Shown piece after piece: positions 38,160 through 47,371 of a stretch of 64,000 nucleotides of DNA. The number at the start of each line of letters is the position of its first letter. The first letter of the stretch is position 1. This stretch comes from Prevotella sp. (GTDB lineage Bacteria > Bacteroidota > Bacteroidia > Bacteroidales > Dysgonomonadaceae). Both the position numbers and the translations under genes were made by a program. Location of the stretch: the NCBI GenBank assembly GCA_031285625.1, contig JAITVV010000093.1, positions 1 to 64,000 of the forward strand, written 5' to 3'. The notes beneath the pieces are model-generated. The model saw nothing but the letters and a program-made list of their open reading frames with translations. It made no database searches and had not been told where the DNA came from.

Positions 38160-40010
38160 ATGCGTATATACAACATTCTTGAGCTTAATGAAAAGCTCAC
38201 AATAGAACTAAGAACTATCGCTAAAGAACTTGGCATAAGACGCCCAGATGCCTATAAGAAAGATGAGTTAATCTACAAAATCCTTGATGAACAAGCTATC
38301 TTAGAAGCTAAAAACAAAAACTCTGAAAGCTATCAGAGTGAAGATAGAATAGAACAACAGCAGAAAAAATCTTATTCTGCAAAGAATAAGCAGGAAAAAC
38401 AAAAAAATACACCTCCTGCAAAAAAACAAACAACACCAGCACCAGCGACTACTGTAGCTCCTAAAGCTAAAGAAGCTGAAGTTAAGCCTAAAGCTCCAGA
38501 GGTAAAAAAAGAAGTTAAAGCAGAAGCTCCAGTAGAGGTTAAAGCTGATACACCGACTCCAACAGAGAAAAAAGCTCAAAAAGAGATCGTTGTAAAGAAA
38601 CCGAATACAGAAGAAAAAGAAATTAAACCAGCAGCTGATATAAAGCAACAACCTACAGTTGTGAAACCAACTCAGTTGGTATTTCGTTCCAATAAGGTAC
38701 GCGAGCCACAACCGGAAGAAACAGTGCCTGGACTACCTTTGCTATCTCCATTAGAAGTTGATTCGGAAGTTACTCCTGTAGAGGTAGCTCCGGAACCCCA
38801 GCCTAAAGCGCCTAAAGCTCAGCATCAGAATAATCAAAATCAGAACCATAACCAGAAGCAAAACAATCAATCTCAGGAGAAACCTTTTGATTTTGAAGGT
38901 ATTCTGTCTGCAACAGGAGTTCTTGAGATAATGCAGGAAGGCTATGGTTTCTTACGTTCATCTGATTATAATTACATGTCATCGCCAGATGATATTTATA
39001 TATCTCAGTCACAGATTCGTTTGTTTGGTCTGAAAACGGGCGACATCGTAGAAGGTCCGATCCGTCCGCCAAAAGAATCGGAGAAGTTTTTCCCATTAGT
39101 AAAGGTTGACAGAATCAATGGGCGCACTCCGGATGAGGTTCGCGACCGTGTTCCATTTGATCACTTAAAACCTTTATTCCCCGATGAGAAATTTAAATTA
39201 ACAAAAGGTAGGAATGACAGCCTTTCCAGCCGTGTTGTCGATTTATTTTCTCCAATTGGTAAAGGACAACGTGGGCTTATTGTTGCTCAACCTAAAACAG
39301 GTAAAACAACATTGCTGAAAGATATAGCAAATGCCATAGCAAGTAATCATCCTGAAGTATATATGATTGTACTTCTTATAGATGAACGTCCTGAAGAGGT
39401 TACAGATATGGAGCGTAGTGTAAATGCGGAAGTTATTGCTTCTACATTTGATGAACCGGCAGATCGTCATGTGAAAATAGCGGAAATTGTTTTGAATAAA
39501 GCTAAACGTATGGTAGAATGCGGACATGACGTTGTTATATTGCTTGACTCAATAACACGTCTTGCCCGTGCATATAATACAGTACAACCTGCATCAGGAA
39601 AGGTGCTTACGGGTGGGGTAGATGCTAATGCATTACATAAGCCTAAACGTTTCTTTGGTGCTGCCCGTAATATTGAGAACGGAGGTTCGCTTACAATAAT
39701 AGCTACAGCATTGACCGAAACAGGTTCTAAAATGGATGATGTTATCTTTGAAGAATTTAAAGGTACCGGTAATATGGAGCTTCAGCTTGACCGTAAACTG
39801 TCGAACAAACGCATATTCCCTGCAGTGGATATTATTGCTTCAAGTACGCGTCGCGATGACTTGTTGCTTGACAATGATACGCTTAGCAGAATGTGGGTTC
39901 TGCGTAATTTCTTATCGGATATGAATTCGGTAGAAGCTATGCAATTCCTTGAAAGCAGATTAAGGAAAACTGTAAATAATGAAGAATTCCTTATTTCGAT
40001 GAATGACTAA
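38160..40010 (+). CDS. rho: Transcription termination factor Rho with a long disordered insertion
   Basis: Rho is the hexameric RNA helicase that ends transcription. The 616-residue protein is about 200 longer than E. coli Rho. The extra part (about residues 55-240) is low-complexity: first Lys/Ala/Pro/Glu-rich, then Gln/Asn-rich (around residues 222-240). The RNA-binding cold-shock-like domain (about 245-320, [12 protein letters not shown]) and the ATPase follow, with Walker [39 protein letters not shown] and TGGVDANAL. In Bacteroides a comparable Rho insertion drives phase separation, so that role is possible here. A terminator follows and a long leader precedes. Confidence 0.97.
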   Translation: MRIYNILELNEKLTIELRTIAKELGIRRPDAYKKDELIYKILDEQAILEAKNKNSESYQSEDRIEQQQKKSYSAKNKQEKQKNTPPAKKQTTPAPATTVAPKAKEAEVKPKAPEVKKEVKAEAPVEVKADTPTPTEKKAQKEIVVKKPNTEEKEIKPAADIKQQPTVVKPTQLVFRSNKVREPQPEETVPGLPLLSPLEVDSEVTPVEVAPEPQPKAPKAQHQNNQNQNHNQKQNNQSQEKPFDFEGILSATGVLEIMQEGYGFLRSSDYNYMSSPDDIYISQSQIRLFGLKTGDIVEGPIRPPKESEKFFPLVKVDRINGRTPDEVRDRVPFDHLKPLFPDEKFKLTKGRNDSLSSRVVDLFSPIGKGQRGLIVAQPKTGKTTLLKDIANAIASNHPEVYMIVLLIDERPEEVTDMERSVNAEVIASTFDEPADRHVKIAEIVLNKAKRMVECGHDVVILLDSITRLARAYNTVQPASGKVLTGGVDANALHKPKRFFGAARNIENGGSLTIIATALTETGSKMDDVIFEEFKGTGNMELQLDRKLSNKRIFPAVDIIASSTRRDDLLLDNDTLSRMWVLRNFLSDMNSVEAMQFLESRLRKTVNNEEFLISMND

Positions 40011-40041
40011 TTAACGAGAATTTAGTATTTTACATATTGAT

Positions 40042-40074
40042 AGCAAGGGAAAAAGTTATAACTTTACCCTTGCT
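40042..40074 (+). terminator. Terminator after rho
   Basis: AGCAAGGG and CCCTTGCT enclose the perfect palindrome AAAGTTATAACTTT, giving a near-continuous stem, followed by TTTTATTTTTAAT. Confidence 0.8.
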
Positions 40075-40106
40075 TTTTATTTTTAATAATTCTAAATAAT
40101 AATCTC

Positions 40107-41048
40107 ATGGGAAATAGTCATGACGATCATAAAAATGGTCATGAACACTCACATGGACATAATCATAATCATGTTCATAATGCCAATAAAAAGGCATTAA
40201 CTATCAGCTTCTTCCTTATAGCTGGATTCATGTTTGTTGAATTTATCGGAGGGTACTTGACAAATAGTTTAGCTTTGATCTCTGATGCAGGGCATATGTT
40301 AAGTGATGCTGTTGCGTTAGGTTTGAGTCTTAGTGCATTAATATTCGGAGCAAGAGCCGCTACTTCTTCCAAAACATATGGTTATAAACGCTTTGAAATA
40401 CTTGCAGCCTTACTAAATGGAATTGTGCTTGTATTATTGTCTATATTCATATTTAAGGAGGCTATCGAGCGATTGTCATCTCCTCCACATGTTATCGGAA
40501 GGGGAATGATGATTATCTCTATTGTTGGACTGGTAATCAATATTATAGTGGCATATATTCTGCATTCTCAGGGATCTACAAAAGAAAATTTGAATGTGAG
40601 AAGTGCTTTTTTGCATGTAATCGGTGATTTGCTTGGTTCTGTAGGTGCAATTATCGCTGCTATATTAATTATGCTATTCGGTTGGTATATTGCAGACCCT
40701 ATAGCAAGTATGATTGTCTCCTTACTGGTATTGTATAGCGGTTGGAATGTACTTAAAGAATCCGTAAATATTCTGATGGAAGCCAAGCCTTCTAATATTG
40801 ATTCGGAGCAGGTAATAAGTATCTTAAAGTCTATAGATGGGGTAGAGGATATCCATGACTTACATATATGGATGATTACATCTGATTTTTCAGTTATGAC
40901 CGTTCATCTGAAAGTAAGGACAGAGTCGGATAGAGACATAATACTGGAAAAAGCTAAACGATCAATAAGTAAGGAATTTGGAATTAAACATGTTACTATT
41001 CAATTGGAGGGACGCGATATATGCCCTTATGAGGAAACATGTAATTAG
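40107..41048 (+). CDS. Cation diffusion facilitator (CzcD/ZitB-like zinc exporter)
   Basis: CDF proteins exchange protons for Zn2+ or similar ions across the inner membrane. The His-rich start (HEHSHGHNHNHVHNANKK) is a metal-binding tail. Six membrane spans follow, with the metal-site motifs SDAGHMLSD in span 2 and HVIGDLLGS in span 5 (His/Asp pairs). A cytoplasmic ferredoxin-like domain ends the protein, containing GVEDIHDLHIWMI and ending ICPYEETCN. Length 313 is normal. The HD-HD type is usual for Zn2+ (also Co2+ or Cd2+). The gene stands alone between the rho terminator and the purH promoter. Confidence 0.93.
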   Translation: MGNSHDDHKNGHEHSHGHNHNHVHNANKKALTISFFLIAGFMFVEFIGGYLTNSLALISDAGHMLSDAVALGLSLSALIFGARAATSSKTYGYKRFEILAALLNGIVLVLLSIFIFKEAIERLSSPPHVIGRGMMIISIVGLVINIIVAYILHSQGSTKENLNVRSAFLHVIGDLLGSVGAIIAAILIMLFGWYIADPIASMIVSLLVLYSGWNVLKESVNILMEAKPSNIDSEQVISILKSIDGVEDIHDLHIWMITSDFSVMTVHLKVRTESDRDIILEKAKRSISKEFGIKHVTIQLEGRDICPYEETCN

Positions 41049-41168
41049 TTTCAATCTTATTTGTTTATTGAAAGGTAGAATAAAAGATAGCTTTGAACCT
41101 ATTTTTTTGGCTATAATTTATTACTCAAAAATTATATTAAAAACGCCCAGTAATAACAATAGTTTTTA

Positions 41169-41176
41169 TACCTTTG
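41169..41176 (+). promoter_or_regulatory. -7 element of purH
   Basis: TACCTTTG matches TAnnTTTG and lies 27 bases before the purH start codon. The -33 position has no TTTG, so this is supported by the -7 box and position only. Confidence 0.5.
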
Positions 41177-41203
41177 TATCCCTAAAATACGCATAAACAC
41201 ACT

Positions 41204-42727
41204 ATGTTATCAGAGAAAAAAATAAAAACAGCTTTAGTTTCGGTTTATCACAAGGATGGATTGGATGAAATTTTAAAAAAATTAAATGAGTTAGGTGTTC
41301 GCTTTATTTCAACAGGAGGAACAAGGAATTTTATTGAATCACTAGGCTTTGCCTGTGATGCAGTAGAGGATACTACCGGTTATCCTTCTATCTTGGGTGG
41401 ACGCGTTAAAACATTACATCCTAAGATCTTTGGAGGTATTCTTTGCCGTAGAGAATTACCAGAAGATATGAAACAGATTAAAGCTTATGATATACATGAA
41501 ATAGATTTGGTTATTGTCGATTTATATCCGTTCGAGGAGACTGTTGCGTCTGGTGCTAACGAGCAGGATATTATTGAAAAAATAGATATAGGTGGAATAT
41601 CGCTTATTCGTGCAGCTGCTAAGAATTTCAAAGATGTAATGATTGTTGCATCTAAGAATCAGTATCAGCCATTGATGAACTTATTGGAGGCCAAAGGTGG
41701 TAAATCAGATATAGCAGACCGTAAATATTTTGCGAAAGAAGCATTTTCAGTTTCGTCTTCATATGATACTGCAATCTTCAATTATATGGATAATAATGAA
41801 GGATCAGCTTTCCGTTATGCAGAAGATAATGCAATGCATTTGAGATATGGAGAAAACCCTCACCAAAAAGGTACTTTCTATGGTGATTTCAATGCAATGT
41901 TTGATCAATTGCACGGTCGTGAAATTTCATATAATAACTTATTGGATATAGAAGCAGCTGTAAGTCTTATCAGCGAATTTGATGAAACAACAGTAGCTAT
42001 ATTGAAGCACAATAACGCATGCGGTATTGCTTCCCGTTCTACTGTGGTTGAAGCGTGGAAAGATGCTTTGGCCGCTGATCCGGTATCTGCTTTTGGTGGA
42101 ATTATTGTAAGCAATAAAAAAATAGACAAAGTTGCTGCTGAAGAGATAAATAATATCTTCTTCGAGATTATAATTGCTCCGGAATATGATAAAGAAGCTT
42201 TAGATATCTTAGGACAGAAGAAAAATCGTATAATACTTGTACAAAAGCAACCATTGGCAGGGGATAAACAATTCCGCTCTTTGTTGAATGGGGTTTTGGT
42301 ACAGGATAAGGATTTAAGCATACAAACAGCCTCAGACCTGAAATTGGTAACAAACAGACCATTGGAAGGAACCGAAGAAGAAGACCTTCTTTTTGCAAAT
42401 AAGTTAGTAAAGCATACAAAATCGAATGCTATTATTCTGGTAAAGAATAAGCAACTTTGTGCTGGCGGTACAGGTCAGACTTCGCGGGTAGATGCATTAA
42501 AACAAGCTATAGAAAAGGCTGATACATTTGGCTTTAGTCTTAAAGGGGCAGTTATGGCTTCCGATGCATTTTTCCCTTTCCCTGACTGTGTCGAAATAGC
42601 GGGGAATGCTGGTATTACCGCAGTGGTTCAGCCTGGAGGATCTGTTAAGGACAATCTGTCGGTAGAATATTGTAACGAACATAATATTTCTATGGTAATG
42701 ACAGGGATACGTCATTTTAAACATTAA
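41204..42727 (+). CDS. purH: Bifunctional AICAR transformylase/IMP cyclohydrolase
   Basis: PurH performs the last two steps of IMP synthesis. Residues 1 to about 140 form the MGS-like cyclohydrolase (ISTGGTRNFIESLG, LGGRVKTLHPKIFGGIL, IDIGGISLIRAAAKN). The transformylase follows with LRYGENPHQKGTFYG, the catalytic ILKHNNACGIA (Lys-His), and the C-terminal FPFPDCVEIAGNAGITAVVQ and GGSVKD. Length 507 matches the family. Regulation by purines is plausible, but no riboswitch was seen upstream. Confidence 0.97.
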   Translation: MLSEKKIKTALVSVYHKDGLDEILKKLNELGVRFISTGGTRNFIESLGFACDAVEDTTGYPSILGGRVKTLHPKIFGGILCRRELPEDMKQIKAYDIHEIDLVIVDLYPFEETVASGANEQDIIEKIDIGGISLIRAAAKNFKDVMIVASKNQYQPLMNLLEAKGGKSDIADRKYFAKEAFSVSSSYDTAIFNYMDNNEGSAFRYAEDNAMHLRYGENPHQKGTFYGDFNAMFDQLHGREISYNNLLDIEAAVSLISEFDETTVAILKHNNACGIASRSTVVEAWKDALAADPVSAFGGIIVSNKKIDKVAAEEINNIFFEIIIAPEYDKEALDILGQKKNRIILVQKQPLAGDKQFRSLLNGVLVQDKDLSIQTASDLKLVTNRPLEGTEEEDLLFANKLVKHTKSNAIILVKNKQLCAGGTGQTSRVDALKQAIEKADTFGFSLKGAVMASDAFFPFPDCVEIAGNAGITAVVQPGGSVKDNLSVEYCNEHNISMVMTGIRHFKH

Positions 42728-42763
42728 TGAATTGTAGGAAAATCAAAATATAAAGAATTTGAC

Positions 42764-43789
42764 ATGGGATTATTCTCTTTTACTCAAGAAATAGCGATGG
42801 ATCTTGGCACAGCCAATACTATCATAATCCACAGCGACCGAATCGTTGTGGACCAGCCATCTGTGGTGGCTTTAGAACGTAAGACCGGAAAAGTAATAGC
42901 TGTAGGTGAACAGGCACGGCAGATGCATGGTAAAACCCATGAGGATATCCGTACTATCAGACCATTGAAAGATGGGGTTATTGCTGACTTTACTGCTGCG
43001 GAGCAAATGATTCGCGGTTTGATTAAAATGTTTAATAACAAGAGCCGTTTGTTCTCCCCGTCATTACGTATTGTGATCTGTATTCCATCAGGTAGTACCG
43101 AAGTAGAAACCCGTGCAATCCGCGACTCTGCAGAGCATGCAGGAGGACGTGATGTATATATGATCTATGAACCTATGGCTGCTGCTCTGGGTATAGGCTT
43201 GGATGTGGAAGCACCCGAAGGAAACATGATCGTTGATATAGGCGGTGGTACAACAGAGATTGCTGTAATCTCGCTTGGTGGTATTGTCTCCAACAAATCT
43301 ATTAAGATTGCGGGTGATGACCTTACTGAAGATATTCAGGAATATATGGGACGTCAACACAATATCAAAGTAGGAGAGAGGACAGCTGAAAATATTAAGA
43401 TTGCTGTAGGTGCAGCTTTGACCGAATTACCGGAAGAAGATATACCGGAAGATTTTATCGTACATGGTCCGAACAGAATGACTTCTTTGCCAATGGATAT
43501 TCCTGTTTCCTATCAGGAAATGGCCCATTGCCTGGATAAATCCATATCTAAAATGGATTCTGCTATTTTAAGTGCTTTGGAGCAAACTCCTCCGGAGCTG
43601 TATGCTGATATTGTTCGTAATGGTATTTACCTTACAGGGGGCGGTGCTTTGTTGAGAGGATTAAGCAAACGTTTCTCAGACAGAATCGGTATTACATTCC
43701 ATGTGGCAGAAGATCCATTGCATGCAGTGGCTAAAGGAACCGGTATAGCTCTTAAGAATATCGAGAAATTTAATTTCTTAATGAGATAA
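42764..43789 (+). CDS. mreB: Rod-shape actin homologue MreB
   Basis: MreB filaments guide lateral wall growth. The actin ATPase motifs are MDLGTANTIIIHSDRIVVDQ (phosphate 1), NMIVDIGGGTTEIAVISLGG (phosphate 2) and GIYLTGGGALLRGL (adenosine). ASKETW-type switch residues were not examined. Length 341 is normal. It begins 36 bases after purH and leads the operon mreB-mreC-mreD-mrdA-rodA. It could share the purH transcript, since no strong promoter or terminator is visible in the gap. Confidence 0.97.
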   Translation: MGLFSFTQEIAMDLGTANTIIIHSDRIVVDQPSVVALERKTGKVIAVGEQARQMHGKTHEDIRTIRPLKDGVIADFTAAEQMIRGLIKMFNNKSRLFSPSLRIVICIPSGSTEVETRAIRDSAEHAGGRDVYMIYEPMAAALGIGLDVEAPEGNMIVDIGGGTTEIAVISLGGIVSNKSIKIAGDDLTEDIQEYMGRQHNIKVGERTAENIKIAVGAALTELPEEDIPEDFIVHGPNRMTSLPMDIPVSYQEMAHCLDKSISKMDSAILSALEQTPPELYADIVRNGIYLTGGGALLRGLSKRFSDRIGITFHVAEDPLHAVAKGTGIALKNIEKFNFLMR

Positions 43790-43857
43790 ATTAAATAAAG
43801 ACCTCTTTAACAATAACCACAAACTGTATAGTTATTAATATAGATAATTACAGATAA

Positions 43858-44715
43858 ATGCATAATCTGATAAATTTTTTGAGAAGGAATATATACTGGT
43901 TTGTATTTATTTTTCTTGAAATCATCTGTTTTTATTTTATATTCAGTACAAACTCTTTTCAAAAGAGTGTGTTTTTTAACTCTTCCAATGAAATAACCGG
44001 AAGAGTTTATGCTATATCGGGTAGTTTCCTTTCATATTTTGGCCTCAAAACTGAAAACCAGGATTTGTTAATAAGGAATGCCGAGTTACATTCACAGATT
44101 TCTGAACTCAAAGATTATATCTATAATCTGGAGAATGATTCTATGAAAACGGAAGCTTTCCTAAACGATTCTACAAGATTTCAAAAGAAGCATAACTATA
44201 TAAAAGCACGGGTTGAAAATAATACGATATCACAAGTTTATAACTTTATTACTATAAATAAAGGGAAAAACGATGGTGTGAAACTGGATATGGGAGTTAT
44301 CTCACAGCAGGGAATTGTTGGTGTTGTTAGGGATATTACTCCAAATTATGCAGTTATTCAGCCTGTTCTGAACCCGCATAGCCGGTTTAGCTGTAAGATA
44401 TTGAATTCAAATACGGCAGGTACCCTTATATGGGAAGGTGGAGATCCACGTTATGCAAATCTGACGGAATATCCGAAATATGAAAAAGTCGAAAAAGGTG
44501 ATACGATAGTTACCAGTGGCTTTTCCGATATTTTTCCTGAAGGAATATTTGTAGGAGTAATAGAAGACTTTAAAAGTGAAGTCAATGATAACTTTTATAG
44601 CCTCAAAGTTAAATTATCCACAGATTTTGGAGCATTGAAGAGTGTTTTATTACTTGCAGGAAAAGATCAAGAGATAAAAGAATTAGAATCAAAAGTACGA
44701 AATGCTCAAAAGTAG
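43858..44715 (+). CDS. mreC: Rod-shape-determining protein MreC
   Basis: MreC is a periplasmic scaffold that activates the PBP2-RodA synthase. The 285-residue product has one N-terminal membrane span (YWFVFIFLEIICFYFIFST), a coiled-coil stretch (LLIRNAELHSQISELKDYIY), and the paired beta-barrel domain (NKGKNDGVKLDMGVISQQGI, DTIVTSGFSDIFPEGIFVG). It follows mreB by 68 bases and overlaps mreD by 14 bases. Confidence 0.94.
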   Translation: MHNLINFLRRNIYWFVFIFLEIICFYFIFSTNSFQKSVFFNSSNEITGRVYAISGSFLSYFGLKTENQDLLIRNAELHSQISELKDYIYNLENDSMKTEAFLNDSTRFQKKHNYIKARVENNTISQVYNFITINKGKNDGVKLDMGVISQQGIVGVVRDITPNYAVIQPVLNPHSRFSCKILNSNTAGTLIWEGGDPRYANLTEYPKYEKVEKGDTIVTSGFSDIFPEGIFVGVIEDFKSEVNDNFYSLKVKLSTDFGALKSVLLLAGKDQEIKELESKVRNAQK

Positions 44716-45229
44716 TTATATTAAATACATCATAATGTTTATCTTACTTGTACTGTTACAAGTATTAGTACTCAACCGGATTTCTATATTTGGCTATGGT
44801 GTACCTTTTGTATATATCTATTTTGTTCTTAAATTACCAATTGGTATTAATAGAAGTGTTACTATCTTGTTGAGTTTCCTTATAGGGCTTATTGTCGATA
44901 TCTTCTGTAATACACCGGGAATAAATGCTGCAGCAACTACATTGATCGGTTTACTGTGCCGGCCTATACAAAGCTTGTTTTTTATGGTGGATGACTACGA
45001 TGACCAAACGCCAGGCTTGTCTTTGCTAGGTGGAGCATTTGCCAAATATGCTATTTTGATGACTATCATCCATCATATAGTACTTATTTCCATCGAATCA
45101 TTTTCATATTTCAACCCTCAAATACTTTTGTCACGAATAGGTCTGTCTACATTGCTAACATTGGTATTGATCTTTGCGTTTGAAGGATTCTCTTTAAAGA
45201 AGAAAAGCTCATGGCAAAAGACAGCGTAG
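44702..45229 (+). CDS. mreD: Rod-shape-determining membrane protein MreD
   Basis: The 175-residue product is almost entirely hydrophobic, with about five membrane spans (MFILLVLLQVLVLNRISIFG, SVTILLSFLIGLIVDIFC). PGINAAATTLIGLLCRP is typical of the Bacteroidota MreD branch. It overlaps mreC by 14 bases and mrdA by 19, so translation is coupled. MreD sequences are weakly conserved, so the name rests partly on the gene order. Confidence 0.9.
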   Translation: MLKSSYIKYIIMFILLVLLQVLVLNRISIFGYGVPFVYIYFVLKLPIGINRSVTILLSFLIGLIVDIFCNTPGINAAATTLIGLLCRPIQSLFFMVDDYDDQTPGLSLLGGAFAKYAILMTIIHHIVLISIESFSYFNPQILLSRIGLSTLLTLVLIFAFEGFSLKKKSSWQKTA

Positions 45230-47187
45230 ATCTTTCGAAAAGAAAATATGTCCTGGGAGGAATAGTCTCTGCAATTGTATTAATATATATTGCTCAGCTT
45301 TTTAATTTACAGATTCTGAGTACCGAGTATAAAGATTCTGCGGATGGGAATGCATTTTTTAATAGAACATTATTTCCTGCCAGAGGTATAATCTCTGATC
45401 GGAAAGACCGTATTCTGGTTTATAATCAGCCTACTTACGACATTGTTTACATTCCCCGTGAAGTACAACCTTTTGATACACTTGATTTTTGTAATTCTCT
45501 TCAGATAACAAAGGAGCAATTTGATAAGCGGATACTGGAAATCAAAGACCGTCGTCTTAATCCGGGATATTCGTCATATACAATGCAAACGTTTATGACA
45601 CAGCTTACAATTCAGGAAAGCGGATTACTACAAGAAAAACTTTATAAATTCCCCGGGTTTTTTATTCAGAATAGAGCTCTCCGCCAGTACAATTACCATA
45701 ATGCAGGCTTACTACTAGGCTATGTCGCCGAGGTCAGTAAGGGGCAGATGGAAAATGATAGCTATTATGCCAGAGGCGATTACGGTGGAAAATCGGGAAT
45801 AGAGTCTTCTTATGAAAAATATTTGAGAGGTGAAAAAGGGGTGGAAGTCTTACTGCGTGATGCTCATGGACGTATACAAGGCCGGTATGAACATGGCAAT
45901 CATGATGTCTCTCCTGTTTCGGGTAAGAATCTGACTTTATCTATTGATATCGATTTGCAGGCATATGGAGAACATTTGATGCAAAATAAAGTAGGTAGTA
46001 TTGTGATGATTGAACCATCTACCGGTGAAATATTATGTCTGGTAACATCTCCTACCTATGATCCGTCTATGTTATTATTGGGACGTAATTATATAAAAAA
46101 TTATAAAGAACTGGAAGATAATCCATTAAAGCCATTATATAACAGGGCTATACAAGGCATGTATCCTCCGGGATCTACTTTTAAAACAACTCAAGGGCTG
46201 ATTTTTCTGGAAGAAGGTATAATAACAGAGAATACAATGTACTCTTGTGCAGGAGGATATCCACCATTGGGTGGGCGACCTAAGTGTCATGGACACGGTT
46301 CACCATTGCCTTTGATACCAGCTATTGCAACTTCATGTAACTCATATTTCTGTTATGGATTGAGTGCTATGTTAGGGAACCGGACGAAATATGGAAGTAC
46401 AGTTGAAGCATTTGATGTATGGAAAGATCATATGGTGGACATGGGCTTTGGATATCCGCTTGGCGTTGATTTACCTTCGGAAAAGCGAGGATTCATACCT
46501 AACAGTAAATTTTATAGCAGGGCTTTTAAACGGGAAAATTGGAGCGCCTCTAATATAATATCAATTGCAATCGGACAAGGTGAGATTACAGCAACTCCTT
46601 TACAGGTTGCAAATCTTGCAGCTACAATTGCTAACAGAGGTTCTTATTTTACTCCTCATATTGTTCGTGAAATACAAGATACACCACTTGACAGTATTTA
46701 TACCCATCCACATTCAACAGGTATCAAGCGGGAACATTATGAGTCTATCGTTGAAGGTATGGCGCGTGCTGTAACCGGAGGTACTTGTAGGGGAGCTAAT
46801 TTATTGCCCGAAATAGAAGTCTGTGGAAAAACCGGTACTTCAGAAAATCCTCATGGGAAAGACCACTCCATTTTTATGGGATTTGCTCCGAAGGATAATC
46901 CTAAAGTTGCTATTTTTGTTATTGTAGAGAATGCAGGATTTGGCGCCACATTCGGTGTGCCCATCGGACGTTTAATGCTTCAGAAGTATTTGCAAGGTGA
47001 AATACCTGCCAGAGATAAATATATAGAGGATCGTATTGTTAATACAACAATATTGCCTCAGACATTCATTAATTGGAACCGGAATAACAAGGGTTCAAAT
47101 GAATTTTATCAGCCTGCAGTACAGCCGGTTGATGCTTCAGAAAATACTTTAATAAGTCCATTCACCCCAGACAGTGAGGATAATTAA
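45211..47187 (+). CDS. mrdA: Penicillin-binding protein 2, rod-shape transpeptidase
   Basis: PBP2 cross-links lateral peptidoglycan made by RodA. One membrane span (GGIVSAIVLIYIAQLFNLQI) precedes the pedestal domain (FFNRTLFPARGIISDRKDRI). The transpeptidase has the three catalytic motifs: GSTFK (SxxK, serine nucleophile), TSCNSYF (SxN) and CGKTGTSENP (KTG). Length 658 is normal. A Pro/Ser-rich tail ends the protein. The dispersed repeat at 47217-47360 separates it from rodA. Confidence 0.96.
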   Translation: MAKDSVDLSKRKYVLGGIVSAIVLIYIAQLFNLQILSTEYKDSADGNAFFNRTLFPARGIISDRKDRILVYNQPTYDIVYIPREVQPFDTLDFCNSLQITKEQFDKRILEIKDRRLNPGYSSYTMQTFMTQLTIQESGLLQEKLYKFPGFFIQNRALRQYNYHNAGLLLGYVAEVSKGQMENDSYYARGDYGGKSGIESSYEKYLRGEKGVEVLLRDAHGRIQGRYEHGNHDVSPVSGKNLTLSIDIDLQAYGEHLMQNKVGSIVMIEPSTGEILCLVTSPTYDPSMLLLGRNYIKNYKELEDNPLKPLYNRAIQGMYPPGSTFKTTQGLIFLEEGIITENTMYSCAGGYPPLGGRPKCHGHGSPLPLIPAIATSCNSYFCYGLSAMLGNRTKYGSTVEAFDVWKDHMVDMGFGYPLGVDLPSEKRGFIPNSKFYSRAFKRENWSASNIISIAIGQGEITATPLQVANLAATIANRGSYFTPHIVREIQDTPLDSIYTHPHSTGIKREHYESIVEGMARAVTGGTCRGANLLPEIEVCGKTGTSENPHGKDHSIFMGFAPKDNPKVAIFVIVENAGFGATFGVPIGRLMLQKYLQGEIPARDKYIEDRIVNTTILPQTFINWNRNNKGSNEFYQPAVQPVDASENTLISPFTPDSEDN

Positions 47188-47216
47188 AGATTATTATCTA
47201 ATAATAGAGGAAACAG

Positions 47217-47360
47217 AAAAGTAACATATGATGAAAAGTCGAAACAGGTTTTAGAACTGTTACTTTTGTTACCTTTTAGATAATAGTAGTAAATTATAAG
47301 TAGTAAGTAAAAAGTAACAATAAAAACAAGCTGAAAGGTGTTACTTTTGTCACTTTTTCT
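47217..47360. repeat. GTTAC/GTCAC dispersed repeat, copy B, inside the cell-shape operon
   Basis: The region contains CTGTTACTTTTGTTACCTTTT, then AAAGTAACAATAAAAACAAG, then GGTGTTACTTTTGTCACTTT. These are reverse-complement forms of the words in the copies at 19801, 53741 and 63874. Two facing halves make it self-complementary. It fills the only real gap within the operon. Confidence 0.55.
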
Positions 47361-47371
47361 AAACAAGATAA

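Noticed and set aside
38301-38711. 136-codon minus-strand ORF opposite the Rho insertion
   Set aside because: Its Phe/Cys/Trp-rich translation is the mirror of a Lys/Glu/Ala-rich repeat, not a membrane protein.
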